NCBI RefSeq assembly: GCF_902499135.1
Contig: NZ_CABVPR010000019.1
Coordinates: 25,594 to 89,593, forward strand
Length of the DNA: 64,000 bases
Direction: 5' to 3'
DNA from: Burkholderia dolosa
Lineage (GTDB): Bacteria; Pseudomonadota; Gammaproteobacteria; Burkholderiales; Burkholderiaceae
Below are positions 1 through 9,652 of this stretch, piece by piece; the first letter of the stretch is position 1; each line of letters opens with the position of its first letter. The translations under genes were made by a program, and so were the position numbers. Below the pieces are notes generated by a model that made no database searches, was not told the origin of the DNA, and saw only the letters and a program-made list of their open reading frames with translations.

Positions 1-68
1 CTCCGGAGTGAGATAATCCGTCTCGTTCCGGAGACATCCGGCCAAGAATAGACGGAGACGACGACACG

Positions 69-1547
<1,479 letters not shown>

Positions 1548-1634
1548 CACGGTGCGGCCGGTGCGATCGATCGCGAAGCGGGAAGCCGGAGCTCGCGCCG
1601 CAACGCATGCTTCGGGTCCGGCCGACGGGAGACG

Positions 1635-2162
1635 ATGATGAAGCGAACCGGCATGGCTGCCTGGCTGACTGTATTGCTGAGTGCGTCGGCGGTTGCGCAG
1701 TCGGGCGACGATGCGCCCGGCGCACGGCGCAACTGGTACAACGATCCGTTTGTCGTGCTGTCGCACGACATTGCCGAATGTCCGCTGCCGCTCGGCCCGT
1801 GGATGACGCACGCGGAGATGGAGGACGACGCGCATTACCGCGTCGAACGCGGTACGACGTGCTGGCTCGCTCATCGCTGTTCGAAACCGAACGCTTATTT
1901 GTATGACGCGCCGATCGCCGAGGCCGCGAAAGCGCATTTCGCCGGTTCCGATCGACTGCGCGGGACGAGCCTGTGGATCACCGTGCAGCGGCGCTTCATT
2001 TATGCGGAAGGATGCGCGGAGCCGACATTCGATCGCGATGCATTGCAACGCGAACTCGACGCGCTTCCCGATGTCGAGCAGGTTTTCATTCGCATCACCG
2101 ACGATCCGCGAAGGTCGTTGCCGTACAAGACGCGCGCGGATCCCGACCGCATGCCGAATTGA
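1635..2162 (+). CDS. Exported hypothetical protein
   Basis: Protein of 175 aa starting at tandem ATGs after a GGGAGACG ribosome site. A signal peptide is visible (Met-Met-Lys-Arg, hydrophobic core, cleavage near AVAQ-SGDD). The mature part has four Cys (ECPLP, TTCWL, HRCSK, EGCAE), suggesting disulfides in the periplasm. The C-terminal stretch around DALQRELDALPDVEQVFIRI vaguely resembles a BON-like alpha-beta unit, but that is weak. The next small lipoprotein starts about 60 nt downstream on the same strand, so the two may be co-transcribed. I do not recognise a function. Confidence 0.75.
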   Translation: MMKRTGMAAWLTVLLSASAVAQSGDDAPGARRNWYNDPFVVLSHDIAECPLPLGPWMTHAEMEDDAHYRVERGTTCWLAHRCSKPNAYLYDAPIAEAAKAHFAGSDRLRGTSLWITVQRRFIYAEGCAEPTFDRDALQRELDALPDVEQVFIRITDDPRRSLPYKTRADPDRMPN

Positions 2163-2223
2163 ACCTTGGAGGGCCGTGCATGGCATACTCGCGACATTTA
2201 AAAAAGGGTTGACGGAAAGAACA

Positions 2224-2508
2224 ATGAAACACATGCTTGCGTCGGTCTGTCGGTGGCCTTTGGCGCATTGGCGCCGGGCCGGATTGTTGGCTCTGATTGC
2301 CGGGCTCGGCGGGTGCGGCGGCGGGGCGCCGCTGTTCACTTCGGACGGGCGTCCCACTACGCAGGTGCAGTGCACGGGCAACGACTGGAGCAATTGCACG
2401 GACAATGCCCGCGCGATCTGCAACGGCGAGTTCGACGTGATTCAGCAATCGACCGATGACGCCGTGCGAAATCTTCTCTTCGCATGCAAGAAGAAAAGCG
2501 GTTATTGA
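2224..2508 (+). CDS. Small Cys-rich lipoprotein, hypothetical
   Basis: A 94-aa protein; ATG 2224 follows a GGAAAGAAC stretch. A long n-region and hydrophobic helix (GLLALIAGLGGC) end in a lipobox, giving a predicted lipid-modified Cys near residue 31. The mature domain of about 60 aa contains four further Cys in QCTGNDWSNCTDNARAIC and FACKKKSGY, likely two disulfides. It follows another Cys-containing exported protein and precedes an H-NS gene. The open frame extends upstream to 1903, but that extension overlaps the preceding gene out of frame, so the lipoprotein start is preferred. Function unknown. Confidence 0.7.
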   Translation: MKHMLASVCRWPLAHWRRAGLLALIAGLGGCGGGAPLFTSDGRPTTQVQCTGNDWSNCTDNARAICNGEFDVIQQSTDDAVRNLLFACKKKSGY

Positions 2509-2609
2509 CCCAAATGACCGGATGAGGAGACGGTAACCGGGTGAGTCGCTTTTCTATTTGCTTAGAGTCAGCTATTTTTCGTGAATAACGTTTACGGAGT
2601 CCCATCCAT

Positions 2610-2903
2610 ATGGCGACCTACAGGCAACTGACAGCGCAGCTCGAAAGGCTTCAGCAAAAAATCGAAAAGGAACGTGAAAAGGCAATTGCCGATGCGATTG
2701 CCGATATCCGCGCGAAAATCGAAGAATTCGACATTACGCCGGAAGAGCTCGGTTTCCGACCGCGTGCCGCGCGGGCGACCAAAGCGAAACGTCCGTTGCC
2801 GCCGAAATACCGGAATCCCAAGACGGGTGAAACCTGGAGCGGCCGCGGACGAGCGCCCGCTTGGCTCGGCAAGAACCGCGCGCGTTTCCTGATCAAGGAC
2901 TGA
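2610..2903 (+). CDS. H-NS family nucleoid-associated protein
   Basis: A 97-aa H-NS histone-like protein. Residues 1-45 form an acidic/basic coiled-coil oligomerisation helix (LERLQQKIEKEREKAIADAI), followed by the EEFDITPEELGF motif typical of Burkholderia H-NS paralogues and a basic linker. The C-terminal DNA-binding domain ends in KYRNPKTGETWSGRGRAPAWL, a near-consensus H-NS core (TWSGRGR-P-WL). It should bind AT-rich DNA and silence genes. A 17-bp repeat motif (2905-2921) begins one base after the stop, before the terminator hairpin. A second H-NS-like gene lies 3.6 kb away in the opposite orientation. Confidence 0.92.
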   Translation: MATYRQLTAQLERLQQKIEKEREKAIADAIADIRAKIEEFDITPEELGFRPRAARATKAKRPLPPKYRNPKTGETWSGRGRAPAWLGKNRARFLIKD

Positions 2904-2904
2904 C

Positions 2905-2921
2905 TCCCGAAAAACCTCACC
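2905..2921 (-). repeat. 17-bp motif copy A (GGTGAG-N6-CGGGA)
   Basis: On the minus strand this reads GGTGAGGTTTTTCGGGA. It starts one base after the stop codon of the 2610-2903 H-NS gene and sits before its terminator, so it would be in the 3' UTR. It is nearly identical to the copy at 6178 downstream of the other H-NS-like gene, including the flanking AAAGG and GAG bases. Confidence 0.8.
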
Positions 2922-2937
2922 TTTCGCGCGTTGACTG

Positions 2938-2979
2938 ACGGTGCGAGCGGCCATTCGGCCGTCGCACCGTTTTGTTTTT
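2938..2979 (+). terminator. Intrinsic terminator after H-NS gene
   Basis: Arms ACGGTGCGAGCGGCC and GGCCGTCGCACCGT pair around an ATTC loop with one bulged base, followed by TTTTGTTTTT. This is a good Rho-independent terminator for the H-NS gene ending at 2903. Confidence 0.8.
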
Positions 2980-3157
2980 GCGCAATCGCCACGTGATCGC
3001 GGTACGCGAATCGCGGTGCGCCGCCATTCGACAGATGCGTGCCGCTTTCCGAATTCGCATTGATTCGCCCGCATATCGCGGCGAATTTCGGTAAACGCGC
3101 GCGCGATTGCGCGATGCATACGTGCCAACATTCGCGAACGCCGCGGTGCACGTCCGC

Positions 3158-3244
3158 TCCGGTTTCCGATCACCTTTCGCTCGTCCGCATCGCGCGGCAC
3201 GTCATTCCCGAATTGACTCACCTTTGCTCCCGTAAAGCCTCACC
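3158..3244 (-). repeat. Cluster of three 17-bp motif copies (B, C, D)
   Basis: On the minus strand, copies end at 3174 (degenerate, GGTGATCGGAAACCGGA), 3222 (GGTGAGTCAATTCGGGA) and 3244 (GGTGAGGCTTTACGGGA). C and D are 22 bp apart and B to C 48 bp. Together with copy A they form the left cluster. The rest of 2980-3473 is non-coding, with no convincing gene on either strand; it leads into the start of the acyl-CoA synthetase/GNAT gene. Confidence 0.75.
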
Positions 3245-3473
3245 GTTGACGAAACGACCTGACGGCCGCGACGCACTGCCTTCGCAGGATGTGCGATGCA
3301 AAGACAGTCGAGATCGCCCATGTTGCGAGCGTTGACGCGTGTCGGACAGTCGGCCGTTCGGCATATAGGCAGCCGCATCCCGTTCGCCTATGCTTGGAGT
3401 TCGCATCGACCGGCGCACCGGCTGCAGGGCCGCGTGCCGTCCGGGTCGTCCTTCATTACCGTCTGGAGCACCC

Positions 3474-5849
3474 GTGACCGTTCGCCATCTCGACGCGTTG
3501 TTTCAGCCCAGGTCCGTTGCGGTCGTCGGCGCGTCGTCGCGCGCCGGCAGTATCGGCGCGATGGTGTGGTCCCGCGTGCTGGACGGCGCGTTCGACGGGC
3601 CCGTGTGGCCGGTCAATCCGAAATATCGCGAGCTGAACGGGCACACGGTCGTTCCGGATGTCGACCGGCTTCCTGCGGCGCCGTCGGTCGCGGTGGTGTG
3701 CACGCGTCCGGCTACGTGGGCGGGCATCGTGCGCAAGCTCGGCGAACTCGGCACGCGCGTGGCGGTGATCGTCGGCGACGCGCGCACCGAATCCGATCGC
3801 GCGGCGCTCGATCGCGCGCTGAAGGCTGCGAAGCCGTTTGTGCTGCGTATCGTCGGGCCGGGTAGCCTCGGCGTGCTGACGCCCGCGCGGCGTGCGCATT
3901 TCGGCGCGCCGGCTTATACGGTGCGGCCGGGCGGCGTTGCGTGGGTATCGCAATCGAACGCGCTGACGAACGCGGTGCTGGGCTGGGCCGATGCACGCGG
4001 CCTCGGCTTTTCGCATGTCGTCGCGCTCGGCAGCGAGGCCGACGTCGACGCCGGCGATGTACTCGACTATCTCGCCAGCGACCCCGGCACGCGCGCGATC
4101 CTGCTCGAACTCGATACCGTGTCCGCTGCACGCAAGTTCATGTCGGCCGCACGCGCGGCAGCGCGCAACAAGCCGGTGCTGGCGCTGCGCACAGGGCGGA
4201 CGGATCCCGGCGATGCGCTCTATACGGCCGCGTTCCAGCGCGCGGGGATGGTGCGCGTCGACGCGCTCGACGATCTGCTCGACGAGATCGAGACGCTGGG
4301 CGTCGGGCGCGTGGCCGCACGCGGCTCGGCAACGCTCGTGACGAGCGACGCGGGCGTCGCGAAACTCGCGATCGACGCGGTCACGGACGTGCGCGTCGCG
4401 CTGGCCGACTGGCCGCCGGCCGCAACAGCTGCCGTGTCGGCCGCGTTGCCGCATCTCGCGGCGCACGGCAATCCGTTGACGCTGGGCGACGATGCGCGTC
4501 CCGAGCATTTCGGCGCGGCGATCGGCGCACTCGCGCCGTTCCCGCAAACCGGCACGCTGTTCGTCGTCCATTCGACGTCGCACAGCGCACCGGCCGATGC
4601 GGTCGCGCGCACGCTGATCGCAGCGCGGCAGCATGCACATCGCGGCATCCTCGCGTGTTTCTTCGGTGCGGTCGATGCGGCGACCCGCGATGCGCTGCAT
4701 GCAAACGGCATCCCGGTGCACACGACGCCGCGGCGGCTCGCGCGCGCGTATGCGCGGCTGGTCGACTACAACCTCGGACGACAACTGCTGATGCAGACGC
4801 CCGAAGGTACGCCGCAGCAGCCGGCGGCGTGCATCGCGGCCGCGCAGGCCGACGCGCGCCGAATGGTTGCGGCCGGCGAGCACGAGCTGGCCGGCGACGT
4901 CGCGCTGCGCTGGCTGTCGCATTTCGGGCTGAACGGCGAGACCCGCGAGACTGGCGAGACCGACGGCGAGCCGGCTTCCGCGAAGGTCGTCGACGTCACC
5001 GTCGACATGTACGACGATGCGAATTTCGGTCCGGTGTTTCGCTACGTCGTGCCGCCGGCGGACGGCGTATCGGCACCGTTCGTCGTCTACGGGCTGCCGC
5101 CGTTGAACACCGTGCTCGCCCGTGCGGTGATGGAGCGTTCGCCGTATGCGCGCCACGCGCCGGTCGGCCCTACGCTCGATGCGTTGACGGCGCTGTCGCA
5201 GGTCGTATGCGACGTTCGCGAAGTGGTCGCGATGTCCGTCACGCTGCGCGTGCTGTCAGACCGCACGCAAATCGTTGCGCCGCGCATCACGTTCGCGGCG
5301 GGGCGCAGCCGGCTCGCGATCATGCCGTACCCGCGTCATCTGGAACAGACGCTCGAATGGCGCGGAGAGACCGTGACGATCCGCCCGATTCGTCCGGAGG
5401 ACGAGCAGGCGCACAACGAACTGCTCGGCGCGATGACGCCGGACGATCTTCGGATGCGTTTCTTCGGCGCGGTGCGCAGCTTCGATCATTCGCAAATCGC
5501 GCGCATGACGCAAATCGATTACGACCGCGAGATGGCTTTCATCGTGTCGGTTACCGATGCGTCGGGGCGGTCGCATACGCTCGCGGTCGCGCGCGCAGTG
5601 ACCGATCCCGACAACGAGACTGCGGAGTTCGCGATCGCGGTGCGGCCGGATCAGAAGGGCAAAGGGCTCGGCCGGTTGATGATGACGCGGATCATCGAAT
5701 ACGTGCGGTCCCGCGGAACCGCATGGATGATCGGCGAGGCGTTGCGCGAGAACACCGCGATGATTTCGCTCGCGAAATCGTGCGGCTTTGCGGTCACGAC
5801 GACGGAGGAGCCCGGCGTCGTGGGCTTCCGGATGAAGCTGCAACCTTAG
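3474..5849 (+). CDS. Pat-like CoA-ligase/GNAT acetyltransferase with shortened ATP-grasp region
   Basis: A GTG start at 3474 with CTGGAGC upstream gives 791 aa. Residues 1-140 form a CoA-binding Rossmann domain (VAVVGASSRAGSIG), followed by succinyl-CoA-ligase-like segments to about 440. A GNAT acetyltransferase begins near 630 (VTIRPIRPEDEQAHN) with the acetyl-CoA loop KGKGLGRLM. Family members such as Salmonella Pat are about 886 aa. Here the ATP-grasp part lacks the usual front lobe and keeps only NFGPVFRYVV and LPPLNTVLARAVME, so ADP-forming synthetase activity is unlikely. The protein probably acts as a protein-lysine acetyltransferase controlled by a dead synthetase module. It is the only gene between the two motif arrays. 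Confidence 0.85.
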   Translation: MTVRHLDALFQPRSVAVVGASSRAGSIGAMVWSRVLDGAFDGPVWPVNPKYRELNGHTVVPDVDRLPAAPSVAVVCTRPATWAGIVRKLGELGTRVAVIVGDARTESDRAALDRALKAAKPFVLRIVGPGSLGVLTPARRAHFGAPAYTVRPGGVAWVSQSNALTNAVLGWADARGLGFSHVVALGSEADVDAGDVLDYLASDPGTRAILLELDTVSAARKFMSAARAAARNKPVLALRTGRTDPGDALYTAAFQRAGMVRVDALDDLLDEIETLGVGRVAARGSATLVTSDAGVAKLAIDAVTDVRVALADWPPAATAAVSAALPHLAAHGNPLTLGDDARPEHFGAAIGALAPFPQTGTLFVVHSTSHSAPADAVARTLIAARQHAHRGILACFFGAVDAATRDALHANGIPVHTTPRRLARAYARLVDYNLGRQLLMQTPEGTPQQPAACIAAAQADARRMVAAGEHELAGDVALRWLSHFGLNGETRETGETDGEPASAKVVDVTVDMYDDANFGPVFRYVVPPADGVSAPFVVYGLPPLNTVLARAVMERSPYARHAPVGPTLDALTALSQVVCDVREVVAMSVTLRVLSDRTQIVAPRITFAAGRSRLAIMPYPRHLEQTLEWRGETVTIRPIRPEDEQAHNELLGAMTPDDLRMRFFGAVRSFDHSQIARMTQIDYDREMAFIVSVTDASGRSHTLAVARAVTDPDNETAEFAIAVRPDQKGKGLGRLMMTRIIEYVRSRGTAWMIGEALRENTAMISLAKSCGFAVTTTEEPGVVGFRMKLQP

Positions 5850-6177
5850 CGGGCATCGTCGTCGTCGAATGCCGAAGAGCCGAAGAGCCGAAGATATCGC
5901 AGCGAGCCGCCGTCTGCGCATGCTATCGAACTGACACGATGTGCTGCCGCGATGCGCAGAGCCATTTGGACGCGGCCGAACGACGAACGACATTCGAACG
6001 CGCGCACCGCACGAAGCGGCACGGCACGTCGGCGCTAAAACCACGCTCCGCTGATCGCATCGCCGCGCGGATGACGTGCGCCGCCTACCGCGATGTGCGG
6101 CCCGCAACGGGTTCCCGTCGATGTGTTGGTACGCGCTTTCGCACCGCGCGATGCGCGACATGGAGACGAACCGCAAA

Positions 6178-6446
6178 GGTGAGATTTTTCGGGAGCGGCG
6201 AACGAGCCATCCCGGAAGTGCGTGGTGAGCCGATACGGGAACGCTCGACCGATCTTCCGGCAGGCGGTCGGTGAGTGCTTTCGGGAAGCCTCGGCGACGC
6301 TTTCCGACACGCGTCGGGAGAGCAGGGAACAGATAAAGGTGAGAAGGTTCGGGAGGCGTTCGCGCGTGTTCGCGGATGCGTTGGGTGAGACTTTCCGGGA
6401 TAGCGAGATGGCCGCTTACGGAACGTGGAGGTGAGCCTTTTCGGGA
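6178..6446 (+). repeat. Array of six 17-bp motifs (GGTGAG-N6-CGGGA) with 46-bp phasing
   Basis: Copies start at 6178, 6224, 6270, 6338, 6384 and 6430; every one is exactly GGTGAG, six variable bases (often ending TTT), CGGGA. Spacing is 46, 46, 68, 46, 46 bp. Degenerate half-units fall 23 bp after several copies (for example GGCGAC...CGACA at 6293). The array lies downstream of, and antisense to, the H-NS-like gene 6538-7080 and is inverted relative to the left cluster at 2905-3244. Unit lengths are not multiples of three, so coding is unlikely. The preceding stretch 5850-6177 holds only a short gccgaagag repeat and no gene I can support. Confidence 0.85.
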
Positions 6447-6475
6447 ATCGCGGCAGCGTGGAGCATCGCATGTGC

Positions 6476-6497
6476 GACGCCGGGCTTTGCCGGCGTC
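6476..6497. other. Perfect 8-bp hairpin downstream of H-NS-like gene
   Basis: GACGCCGG and CCGGCGTC pair around a six-base loop. It sits about 40 bp beyond the stop of the minus-strand gene 6538-7080. No T-tract follows on the minus strand, so it may be a weak terminator or a 3'-end stabiliser. Confidence 0.5.
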
Positions 6498-6537
6498 TGC
6501 ACCCATGCAGTGAACGCGAACGTTAGCGGCGGCGTGT

Positions 6538-7080
6538 TTACGCGGCGAGTTTCGATGCTGCGTCGTTCACCTGCTCGCGCGTGATCGCGAGTTCGTCGAG
6601 GTGCGCTTCCGCGTACACGGCGCCGGTTTCGCGTTCGAGGCGCGCGATCGTCAATGCGCAGCGCGCGGTGTCCTTCGGCATCGCGATGAAACGCTTGACC
6701 GATTCGCCGGATGTGAAGGCGTCGAACAGCGCGCCGCGCACGTCGTCCGGAAGCGTCTTCGTCCACTGGTACGGCTTGCCGTTGAACGTGATCGACGGCG
6801 GCAGCGTCCGTTCCTTCTTCGTTGCCGTGATGAGCCCGTAAGTGCGCGCGGCTTCGCCGATCTGCTCGGGCGAGAAGAGTTCGTCGGGCGTGATGTCGAA
6901 CTGCTCGATGTAGTTCTCGATCGCCTGCATCGCCGCGGCACGATCGTCGCGCTTTTTCTGCGCGCGCGCGACGATGTCGCGCAGTTCGTCCGCTTCCTCG
7001 GGCGTGATCGTGAAGCTTGCCTGCTTCTGCTGAAGTTCGGAGAAACGCTGGAATTCTTGATCGTTCAGAAGTTTGGCCAT
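6538..7080 (-). CDS. Divergent H-NS-like nucleoid protein
   Basis: The start at 7080 (MAKLLNDQEFQRF) gives 180 aa; an in-frame upstream Met at 7110 looks less likely. A coiled-coil region with many Lys/Arg/Ala (residues about 10-55) leads to YIEQFDITPDELF, matching the linker motif of the shorter H-NS at 2610-2903. The canonical TWSGRGR DNA-binding core is absent. Instead the segment SITFNGKPYQWTKTLPDDVR is followed by an extra helical tail of about 70 aa. I infer an H-NS paralogue with an altered DNA-binding or partner-binding C-terminus. The 17-bp motif array lies 90-360 bp downstream. Confidence 0.75.
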   Translation of the reverse strand: MAKLLNDQEFQRFSELQQKQASFTITPEEADELRDIVARAQKKRDDRAAAMQAIENYIEQFDITPDELFSPEQIGEAARTYGLITATKKERTLPPSITFNGKPYQWTKTLPDDVRGALFDAFTSGESVKRFIAMPKDTARCALTIARLERETGAVYAEAHLDELAITREQVNDAASKLAA

Positions 7081-7288
7081 GACATCCACTGGATACGGCG
7101 GCCGCGACAACGTGCCGCCGTAGTTTTTGAGGGGGCCGCTATTCTAGCGTAGCGCGATATGCGCAGCGATCGCGCGGTGCGCATCGGTCGCCGCGGCGTC
7201 GTCGCGGCGTCGTCACGCGCCGCCGAACGTGCGGCACGCGCATTCGGCGGCCGACATCGCATCGACCGGACGACCGAACGCGTACGCG

Positions 7289-8107
7289 TCAGCCGGTTTC
7301 CGCGCGGCACATCGACAGGTGCGCTGCCATTTCGCGAAGTGCTTCGGCCGCGGCATCGACGGACTGCGCGGGTTGCGCGTCGACGCGGCGCATGTACGGA
7401 CAGGTCAGCACGGCGATGGCCTGGCCGGACGGTCCGAGGATCGGCGCACTGAGATCGGTCACGCCGTACGCGTGACGGCTGTCCTGGCGCAGGTAGCCGG
7501 ACTGCCGGATCGACTGGCACGCATGAGCGAGTTCCTGTTCGTTCAGCGCCGTGTCGTCGAGAAGCTTGCGGTGCTCGGCCAGCATGTGCGCGCGGTGCTC
7601 GGCACTCTGAAACGACAGCATCACGCGGCCGGATGCCGTGTCGGCGAGCCCGATGCGCGAACCGAGGCGCACCGACACGCCGCACGGGCCGGGCCCGTCC
7701 ACCTGCGCGATCACGAGCAGATCGCCGCGGTCGTAGACGGCCAAATGGCACGACTGCTCGGCCGCATCGGCGAAGCGCTGCATCGGCGGCAGTGCCTCGG
7801 CAATCAGCCGGTTCATCGGCGGATGCCGATGCGCGAGCGCGAACAGCTTGAGGCTCAGTGTGTAGCGGTCGCCGCCGGTCGAGCGCATCACGTAGCGGCG
7901 CGCGACGAGACGTTCGAGCATCCGGTAGATTTCGCTCGCATTGCGCCCGAGCTCCTTCGTGATCTGCGTGCGGGTCAGGCCTTCCTTCCGTTCGGACAGG
8001 AGTTCGAGGATGTCGAGGCCCTTGTCGAGTGCGGGGGCGCGATAGCGGTCGGCTGCGGTCGATTCCCGTGCGTCGCTGTCGGGAAACGGGGTGTTGGGCG
8101 TTTGCAT
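7289..8107 (-). CDS. IclR family transcriptional regulator
   Basis: Chosen start ATG at 8107 (MQTPNTPF) gives 272 aa; an alternative in-frame ATG at 8164 would add 19 residues, and neither has a strong ribosome site. The N-terminal winged helix-turn-helix is clear (ALDKGLDILELL, LTRTQITKELGRNASEIYRMLERLV), followed by the IclR effector domain with HLAVYDRGDLLVIAQVDGPG and SGRVMLSF. It diverges from the FAH-family hydrolase at 8772 across about 660 bp that includes an AT-rich stretch, so it probably controls that gene. The ligand is unknown. Confidence 0.87.
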   Translation of the reverse strand: MQTPNTPFPDSDARESTAADRYRAPALDKGLDILELLSERKEGLTRTQITKELGRNASEIYRMLERLVARRYVMRSTGGDRYTLSLKLFALAHRHPPMNRLIAEALPPMQRFADAAEQSCHLAVYDRGDLLVIAQVDGPGPCGVSVRLGSRIGLADTASGRVMLSFQSAEHRAHMLAEHRKLLDDTALNEQELAHACQSIRQSGYLRQDSRHAYGVTDLSAPILGPSGQAIAVLTCPYMRRVDAQPAQSVDAAAEALREMAAHLSMCRAETG

Positions 8108-8164
8108 CAGGGGCGTGGGGTTCGAGTAGTGTCGATCGACGGGCGACGCATGCTGGCCGGCCAT

Positions 8165-8771
8165 GCCGCGCGTATCGCGTCCGCACGGAACGAAGACCAG
8201 GCGTTCGAGCTTAACAACAAACTTTCAGTGTTCAATGCCGTGTTTTTTTACCGATCGTTACCAGACAAGAACGGATCGACGGCGATTCGCGATGACAGGG
8301 TCATATTGAATATTTGATATCCGCGCGTCGAAGAGTGGCCGTTCATCGCGGCCGCCGCCGCCGCTGCCGGATGCATTCGGGGCGCCGATATCGCGGCGCG
8401 TGCTCGGCGGGCACACCAATAGTGGGTATCTGCCGCACGTCATTTCCTCTGCCGCACGCGGTGGTACAAAGCTCTGGCCGGCCGGCGGTTGCGCGACTCG
8501 AACACGCGCCGATCGACGCGGCATCGGCGCCGGCGCGATCGGCGCAAGCCGGCGGCAATCGCGGCTGCGCGTACCGGGTGGCGGCTCGCCGAACATGCGT
8601 GCGTCATCCTTGCGCGCAGCATTTCGGCAGCCCGCGCCCTTCCGCGCGTCGACCGTCCGCGGCCGTGCGGATGCGACGCGCACGGCCGACGACCGACGAT
8701 CGATCCGGCGCAACCGCGACCGCTTGCGTCGGCCGGTAACCTGTCACATTCGACAACAGAGGTTGAGCACG
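8165..8771. other. Long divergent intergenic region, IclR / FAH hydrolase
   Basis: No gene is supported here. Bases about 8210-8325 are markedly AT-rich against the 68% GC background (runs such as GTTTTTTTACC and TATTGAATATTTGATATC) and probably hold the promoters and IclR operator. I could not identify a clean palindrome. The remaining 440 bp up to the hydrolase start look like non-coding GC-rich DNA. Confidence 0.4.
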
Positions 8772-9620
8772 ATGAAACTGCTTCGCTATGGCCCGCCCGG
8801 CCACGAAAAACCCGGCATCCTCGACGCGCAAGGCCGGATTCGCGATCTGTCCGCGCATGTGCCGGATCTGGCCGGCGATGCGCTGTCGGACGCGGCCCTT
8901 GCCCGGCTGCGCGCGATCGACCCGACGACGCTGCCGCTCGTGCACGGCGAGCCGCGCATCGGCGCGTGCGTCGCGCGTGTCGGCAAGTTCATCGGCATCG
9001 GTCTGAACTATGCCGATCACGCGGCCGAAGCGGGCATGCCGGTGCCGAAGGAGCCGGTCGTATTCGCGAAGTGGACGAGTTCGATCTGCGGCCCGAACGA
9101 CGGCATCGACATCCCGAAGGGTTCGGTGAAGACGGATTGGGAAGTGGAACTCGGCGTCGTGATCGGCACGCGGTGCAAGGACGTCGACGAAGCACGGGCG
9201 CTCGATTGCGTCGCCGGCTACTGCGTCGTGAACGACGTGTCCGAGCGCGAATGGCAGCTCGAGCGCGGCGGTCAATGGGACAAGGGCAAGGGCTTCGATA
9301 CGTTCGGCCCGATCGGCCCGTGGCTCGTCACGCGCGACGAAGTGCCCGATCCGCAGCGCCTCGACCTGTGGCTCGAAGTCGACGGCCACCGCTATCAGAA
9401 CGGCAATACGCGCACGATGGTGTTCACGGTCGCGCAGCTCGTCGCGTATCTGTCGACCTGCATGACGCTCGAACCGGGCGACGTGATCACGACCGGTACG
9501 CCGCCGGGCGTCGGGATGGGCATCAAGCCGTCGCCGGTCTTCCTGAAGCCCGGACAGCTGGTGCGCTTGGGGATCGAAGGGCTCGGCGAGCAGCTGCAGC
9601 ACACGCGCGGCGCGCGATAG
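8772..9620 (+). CDS. Fumarylacetoacetate hydrolase family protein
   Basis: 282 aa, ATG 8772. The FAH C-terminal fold is recognisable from GKFIGIGLNYADHAAEAG, the metal-binding acidic residues in DWEVELGVVIG and NDVSERE, and the closing GDVITTGTPPGVGMG. Relatives hydrolyse or isomerise 2,4-diketo or ureido acids (2,4-diketo-3-deoxy-sugar acid hydrolases, ureidoglycolate lyases, 5-oxopent-3-ene tricarboxylate decarboxylase), so the exact substrate cannot be read from sequence. The gene diverges from an IclR regulator and has no further enzyme partners in the window. Cytosolic. Confidence 0.87.
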   Translation: MKLLRYGPPGHEKPGILDAQGRIRDLSAHVPDLAGDALSDAALARLRAIDPTTLPLVHGEPRIGACVARVGKFIGIGLNYADHAAEAGMPVPKEPVVFAKWTSSICGPNDGIDIPKGSVKTDWEVELGVVIGTRCKDVDEARALDCVAGYCVVNDVSEREWQLERGGQWDKGKGFDTFGPIGPWLVTRDEVPDPQRLDLWLEVDGHRYQNGNTRTMVFTVAQLVAYLSTCMTLEPGDVITTGTPPGVGMGIKPSPVFLKPGQLVRLGIEGLGEQLQHTRGAR

Positions 9621-9652
9621 CGACCGGCGGCTCGTCGCGCCGGTGCGCGATG

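Noticed and set aside
2651-3151. Minus-strand gene overlapping the H-NS gene and its downstream repeats
   Set aside because: It runs antisense through the clear H-NS gene and through the terminator hairpin, and has no domain or ribosome site.
3456-5156. Long minus-strand open frame opposite the Pat-like gene
   Set aside because: Composition is typical of an antisense shadow and the plus-strand gene has clear domains.
6222-6434. 70-codon open frame over the motif array
   Set aside because: No ribosome site, and the repeat units are not multiples of three.
6178-6446. CRISPR array
   Set aside because: The constant part is only 17 bp with six variable bases inside, the intervening sequence is a decayed copy rather than unique spacers, and no cas genes are present.
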